Source of the DNA: Larix sibirica
Taxonomy: Eukaryota > Streptophyta > Pinopsida > Pinales > Pinaceae
Length of the DNA: 10,452 bases
NCBI GenBank assembly: GCA_004151065.3
Contig: NWUY0300014094.1
Span: 46,535 to 56,986, forward strand
Direction: 5' to 3'
Below, in pieces: positions 7,722-10,452 of the stretch. Numbering within the stretch: position 1 is the first letter of the stretch; each line of letters opens with the position of its first letter. Made by a program: the position numbers and the translations under genes. Below the pieces are notes generated by a model, which worked only from the letters and a program-made list of their open reading frames with translations, did not search any database and had not been told where the DNA came from.

Positions 7722-7995
7722 TTTAAATTCACTGAATTATGAACTCGAAGCTAAAAATCCATTGAATCTGGTGACAGAGGCTGAAAGAAAGCAGAATAAT
7801 AGTTTCAAAGTGCGGCATCACACTTCTTCAAGTTGCTCTACTCCGCAGTGCATAAATTTATGACAGGCTTTAAATTCACCGAATTTCAAACTTGAAGCAA
7901 AAAACCCAGTGAATCTGGTGACAGAGGCTGAGAGGGAGCAGACTAATATTTTTAAAGTGCAATGTCACGCTTCTTCAAGTTTCTCTACTCCTCAG
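7722..7995 (+). repeat. diverged tandem repeat, period 147 bp
   Basis: Units 7722-7848 and 7869-7995 align without gaps, with roughly 20 mismatches in 127 positions by eye. After the second unit, a gtgcat-AATTA segment like the one that follows the first unit (near 7849) returns, so the duplicated block is a little longer. Both units are open in the same plus-strand frame and read LNSxNxxLEAKNPxNLVTEA, then ExxQxNxFKV, then SSSxSTPQ. No ATG-led gene is apparent and no family is recognised. Confidence 0.85.
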
Positions 7996-8012
7996 GAGTC
8001 GGTGCATCAATT

Positions 8013-8082
8013 AGCTATCATTTACCATTGGCTATCTTAAGTTTTAACATGCAGTTGTCAAGTAGAGCTATCATTTACCATT
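8013..8082. repeat. 17-bp direct repeat, 53 bp apart
   Basis: agctatcatttaccatt occurs exactly at 8013-8029 and again at 8066-8082. It lies in the intron just right of the larger tandem repeat. A local duplication is the simplest explanation. No terminal inverted repeats accompany it. Confidence 0.85.
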
Positions 8083-8385
8083 TATAAACATTTCATTTCT
8101 TGAGTCCGGCTTAAATTGGCAACACAAAGTCAAGTACAAGACAAGGCCCATTCTTTTTTATAGGGTATTCTGAAAATGATGATGACCTTATTACAGTCTA
8201 AGGAGCTCTAACTTCAATCAGAGCTTTTCCCACCTTTGTTCTCCTTGTACTGCTTACCTAGGTCTGCAATTCCTTCAAAATGGTTTTCTGTTACATTGCT
8301 TTTACTTTCATTAGAGTGCTTATATTGTAACTTGAATTTAATAATGGTAGTTTCGTCTTTCTTTTGAATGGGAGTCATTTTAGGC

Positions 8386-8411
8386 CTAACTGGTAACACT
8401 TCTTCTCCCAG
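8386..8411 (+). promoter_or_regulatory. branch site and 3' splice acceptor
   Basis: CTAAC at 8386-8390 fits the plant branch-point consensus CTRAY. It is followed by a pyrimidine-rich CACTTCTTCTCCCAG whose AG ends at 8411. The distance from branch to acceptor (about 21 nt) is normal. Splicing here starts the exon with AGG CAT GTA (Arg-His-Val), which is where the family homology begins. Confidence 0.75.
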
Positions 8412-8623
8412 AGGCATGTAGCAGATTTTTACATCTCAGATTTTCAATCTGGGTTAAGAGCTTTGGTGAAGGCTGGTTATGGGGCTCATGTCACTCCTTG
8501 TGTTGAAGAAAGTACAATTGTAGATATTGGTCCAAAGAATAAGGATCTACCAAGTGGTTTTGTCCGTTGGTTGGGTGAAAGAAACCTATCAGGTGATGAT
8601 CGTGAAATGCGACTAAAGGAGGG
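8412..8623 (+). CDS. penultimate coding exon, At1g16860-like membrane protein
   Basis: This is a clean 212-nt exon: 70 codons plus GG, split before the donor GG|GTAAG at 8624. It encodes RHVADFYISDFQSGLRALVK, then AGYGAHVTPCVEESTIVDIG, DLPSGFVRWLGERNLSGDD and REMRLKEG. This closely matches, from memory, the C-terminal half of the Arabidopsis At1g16860 family, a plant-specific protein with two transmembrane segments upstream (outside this window). An older annotation calls it 'ubiquitin-specific protease C19-related', but no peptidase motif is visible here and the function is unknown. The family protein is about 470 residues, so most of the gene lies left of the window. No stop or frameshift interrupts the exon. 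Confidence 0.88.
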
Positions 8624-8941
8624 GTAAGATCATTTTCTTGTTTTACATATTGTTTCTTTCATTTTCATTGAGTCTTCGATAAGAAAATGTGGAAAACCTC
8701 TAGTAGTTTCATAAAAAATATTCTAATGGGATACTTCATATAATGTTACCTCTTTCAGTTAATTTTTGTGGTCTATGGCTACCAAAGGCAAGTGTATTAA
8801 GTAATGACTTTATTTGGTGTATTATGTATTATTGATTCCTGACAAAAAAGTGTCACATGAAAATGCCAATCTCATAATGTGGATCAGTTTGAGCAATAGC
8901 TTGGTCCTTCAGATGGTTTGATTATTTACATTTCATTCCAG
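8624..8941 (+). other. GT-AG intron between the last two coding exons
   Basis: The 318-nt intron runs from GTAAGA at 8624 to TTTCATTCCAG ending at 8941. It is AT-rich with a T-rich 3' tract, and it splits a Gly codon (GG from the first exon, G from the second), giving KEG-HIKEGSTV as the family expects. Confidence 0.88.
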
Positions 8942-9134
8942 GCACATCAAGGAAGGCAGTACAGTGACTGTCATGGGTGTTGTTCAGCGGCATGAGAATG
9001 TTTTGATGATTGTTCCTCCTCGGGAACGGGTATCCACTGGTTGTCAAATGGGCAAATTCCTTTTGCCAGGAAATGTTGAAGGATTAATTATAGCATGTAA
9101 TGAGTCCTCAAAGTTTGATGGAATACCACTTTGA
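8942..9134 (+). CDS. terminal coding exon, At1g16860-like membrane protein
   Basis: This exon completes the split Gly codon and adds 63 codons to TGA at 9132-9134, at once followed by an in-frame TAA (TGATAA). It encodes HIKEGSTVTVMGVVQRHENV, LMIVPPRERVSTGCQMG and KFLLPGNVEGLIIACNESSK, and ends FDGIPL. The family C-terminus (KEGSTVSVxGVVQRxxNVLMIVP, then SLEG-like and SSxxDxIPV) is plainly present. The middle is less conserved: where relatives I recall have Trp in CQW or WQW, this copy has CQM. With the preceding exon, 134 residues are encoded in the window. The clean frame suggests the gene may be functional, though a partly diverged paralogue is possible. Confidence 0.87.
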
Positions 9135-10452
9135 TAATTGAGTGCTAGGAAATGTTGCAGTCTTGATTAATACATTGTCTTTTTGCCTTTGTAATTTTAA
9201 AATAGGCATCCATTATTTGTACTGAAGCATATTATGAGGATTCCTTTTCCCTTTATGAAGGTAGATTTAGGTTTGTTATTACATACTTTCATGGATTGGA
9301 CACTGTTCCCAGATAATTGGGGCAGAAAAAAGGACACTGGAAGAACCTAAAGTATGTGTTTATTAGGACCTCTTGGGGATTTGCAGGCTGTTTCTTCAGG
9401 TGTCAGTTGGCAGACGTGCTCAGTGCTTTGTTGAGCAGAAAATGTGTGAGTCACCAGACTCCAACACGATGAACAGAGTTTTGGTTCATTCGATTGACAT
9501 GCTATATTGGGATAATGTAATGTTTCAGTGGCTTGTTTGTCTTTATACCTTTTTAAGCATCGATTATTTGCGATCATGTCTTTTGTCAAACCATGTGATT
9601 CCTGAAACATTTGAAACATTCCCTCTTTAAGATTGTTAAGTGCTTGCAAGTGTTGCAAGGTGGCAATTACCTTATGTCTCTCATAGCTTTTGTAACTTTG
9701 TACTTTTGGGTTATTTTTCAGAAGACAGACCTTTTTATTTGTGAAGATTTTCAATTCATGTCAATTTCAGTTCTTTAAAAGCATGAAGTATTTTTAAAGA
9801 AATTGTGGGATTTCTGGAGAGAATTTTGAAAGATTCTGTTTTTGAATTTTCAGAATGTTTTGTTACACATGATCAGACTTCTAATTGCTTTGTCTTGACT
9901 TTTTTTGGAAATAAAAACCTCTTTACCTGTCTTTATCATTTTCTATCTGCATCCAAAGAAGTTTTCTGTTCGAGAGAACTCTCAGTTTATGACAAGAATG
10001 ATTCAGTTTATTCTGGCATGGAAGATATTTTAATCGCCCAAGAAATATAAATATGAATCCCCAGTTTTTTAGCAATGTTTTGTCTTCCCTGTCCACATCT
10101 CAGAAACTGTTGCTAATTGGGGACTTTTGAGAACTCAGAAACCCGTGATGCTCCATTAGAGCTTGATATACATTTTATTTGACTCTCCAAGGTTTGGACT
10201 CGTTGCAATTAATTTACCTTGACATATTTGATTACGAAGTATTCTAGCATTTTGTTCTTGAGCCCTGAGCTTTGCTAGCTTAAAATCATAAAATCTCTGG
10301 GGTGTTGTTAATATACTCAATTTACTAATATTTAAGTACTAAAAAATAACTGTCAAAAGTCAAGATGTCATTTTATGAGCATGGAAAATTTTAGGGGGGA
10401 AATTTAGGGCTAATTTTTGAGGTTTTTTTTTCAAAAAAATATTTGTCATTTT
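9135..10452 (+). other. 3' UTR and downstream AT-rich DNA, no gene recognised
   Basis: The sequence after the stop is AT-rich. No ORF here starts with a credible ATG and resembles a known protein. An AATAAA is at 9910-9915, and weaker plant-type signals (AATTTTAAAATAGG near 9195, AATATAAATATG near 10041) occur, so the 3' UTR end cannot be fixed from sequence alone. The end at 10421-10440 has a T9 run followed by A7 that could form a weak hairpin. Confidence 0.5.

Larger units (their letters stand above)
7585..8411 (+). other. host intron, right part
   Basis: This stretch is intron sequence between the LINE and the exon starting at 8412. It starts pyrimidine-rich (two copies of a CTTTC-CTTACCTG motif at 7580-7592 and 7616-7629), then holds a diverged tandem repeat (7722-7995) and a short direct repeat (8013-8029, 8066-8082), and ends with a standard acceptor. 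I see no RNA gene. The intron is at least 8.4 kb if the preceding exon lies left of the window. Confidence 0.6.

Noticed and set aside
7645-7863. A 72-codon plus-strand frame starting with ATG
   Set aside because: It covers only one unit of the intron tandem repeat, and its start is in unrelated sequence. I describe it as a repeat rather than a gene.
8214-8417. A 67-codon minus-strand frame next to the exon at 8412
   Set aside because: It is antisense to the intron end and acceptor site of a well-supported gene. Its K/N/E-rich composition is what antisense of a T-rich intron tract gives.
8412-9134. A ubiquitin-specific protease (C19) function for the host gene, as in an old family label
   Set aside because: No catalytic Cys or His box of a C19 peptidase is visible in the two exons. 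The label seems historical, so I give no enzymatic function.
9347-9754. A 135-codon open frame on the minus strand downstream of the host gene
   Set aside because: It opens without an ATG (a TTG in plant DNA is not credible), has no recognisable motif, and overlaps another open frame on the plus strand (9373-9630). It may be chance in AT-rich DNA.
9805-10050. An 81-codon plus-strand frame
   Set aside because: It opens with GTG, not ATG, and shows no domain or family resemblance. It lies in AT-rich 3' sequence.
10421-10452. A terminator-like T9/A7 hairpin at the right end
   Set aside because: It is only a simple A/T run pairing with itself in AT-rich DNA. There is no G/C stem and no gene context.

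Overview
This window looks like nuclear DNA of a land plant, probably one with large introns such as a gymnosperm (the gymnosperm part is inference from style, not proof). Two things support a plant. First, the 3' end of a plus-strand spliced gene matches the C-terminus of the plant-specific 'uncharacterized membrane protein At1g16860' family. Second, a 7.1 kb L1-type plant LINE on the minus strand carries a DUF4283/zinc-knuckle ORF1 and an ORF2 with endonuclease, reverse transcriptase, zf-RVT and RNase H. There is no bacterial gene organisation, CRISPR array, rRNA or tRNA.

Layout. 1-483 is non-coding, intron-like DNA with one doubtful small exon (252-328). 484-7566 is the LINE, read right to left: 5' UTR (7469-7566), ORF1 (7569/7468 down to 6179), ORF2 (6189 down to 1921), a long 3' region with unexplained open frames (1913-742), a conserved 3' tail, and an 8-nt poly(A) (484-491 on the plus strand as T). 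The element is flanked by a 16/18-identical direct repeat (466-483 and 7567-7584), which I read as its target-site duplication. 7585-8411 is host intron with a diverged 147-bp-period tandem repeat. 8412-8623 and 8942-9134 are the last two coding exons of the host gene, joined across a 318-bp GT-AG intron (8624-8941). 9135-10452 is AT-rich 3' UTR or downstream DNA in which I recognise no gene.

Interpretation. The LINE inserted antisense into a large intron of the host gene. It is old and dead: ORF1 and ORF2 carry many stops and frameshifts. In ORF2 the N-terminal WN motif and the RT 'RGLRQGCP' block are missing, and the endonuclease SDH motif reads SNH. Many catalytic residues can still be read (FADD in RT, the D/E/D set in RNase H). 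The host exons are clean, with good splice sites and no lesions, so the host gene may still work. I found no evidence for a new biological system. The points most worth checking are the coding-looking region downstream of ORF2, a 117-bp in-frame duplication in ORF2 whose core and edges differ in identity, and the tandem repeat in the intron that stays open in one frame in both copies.
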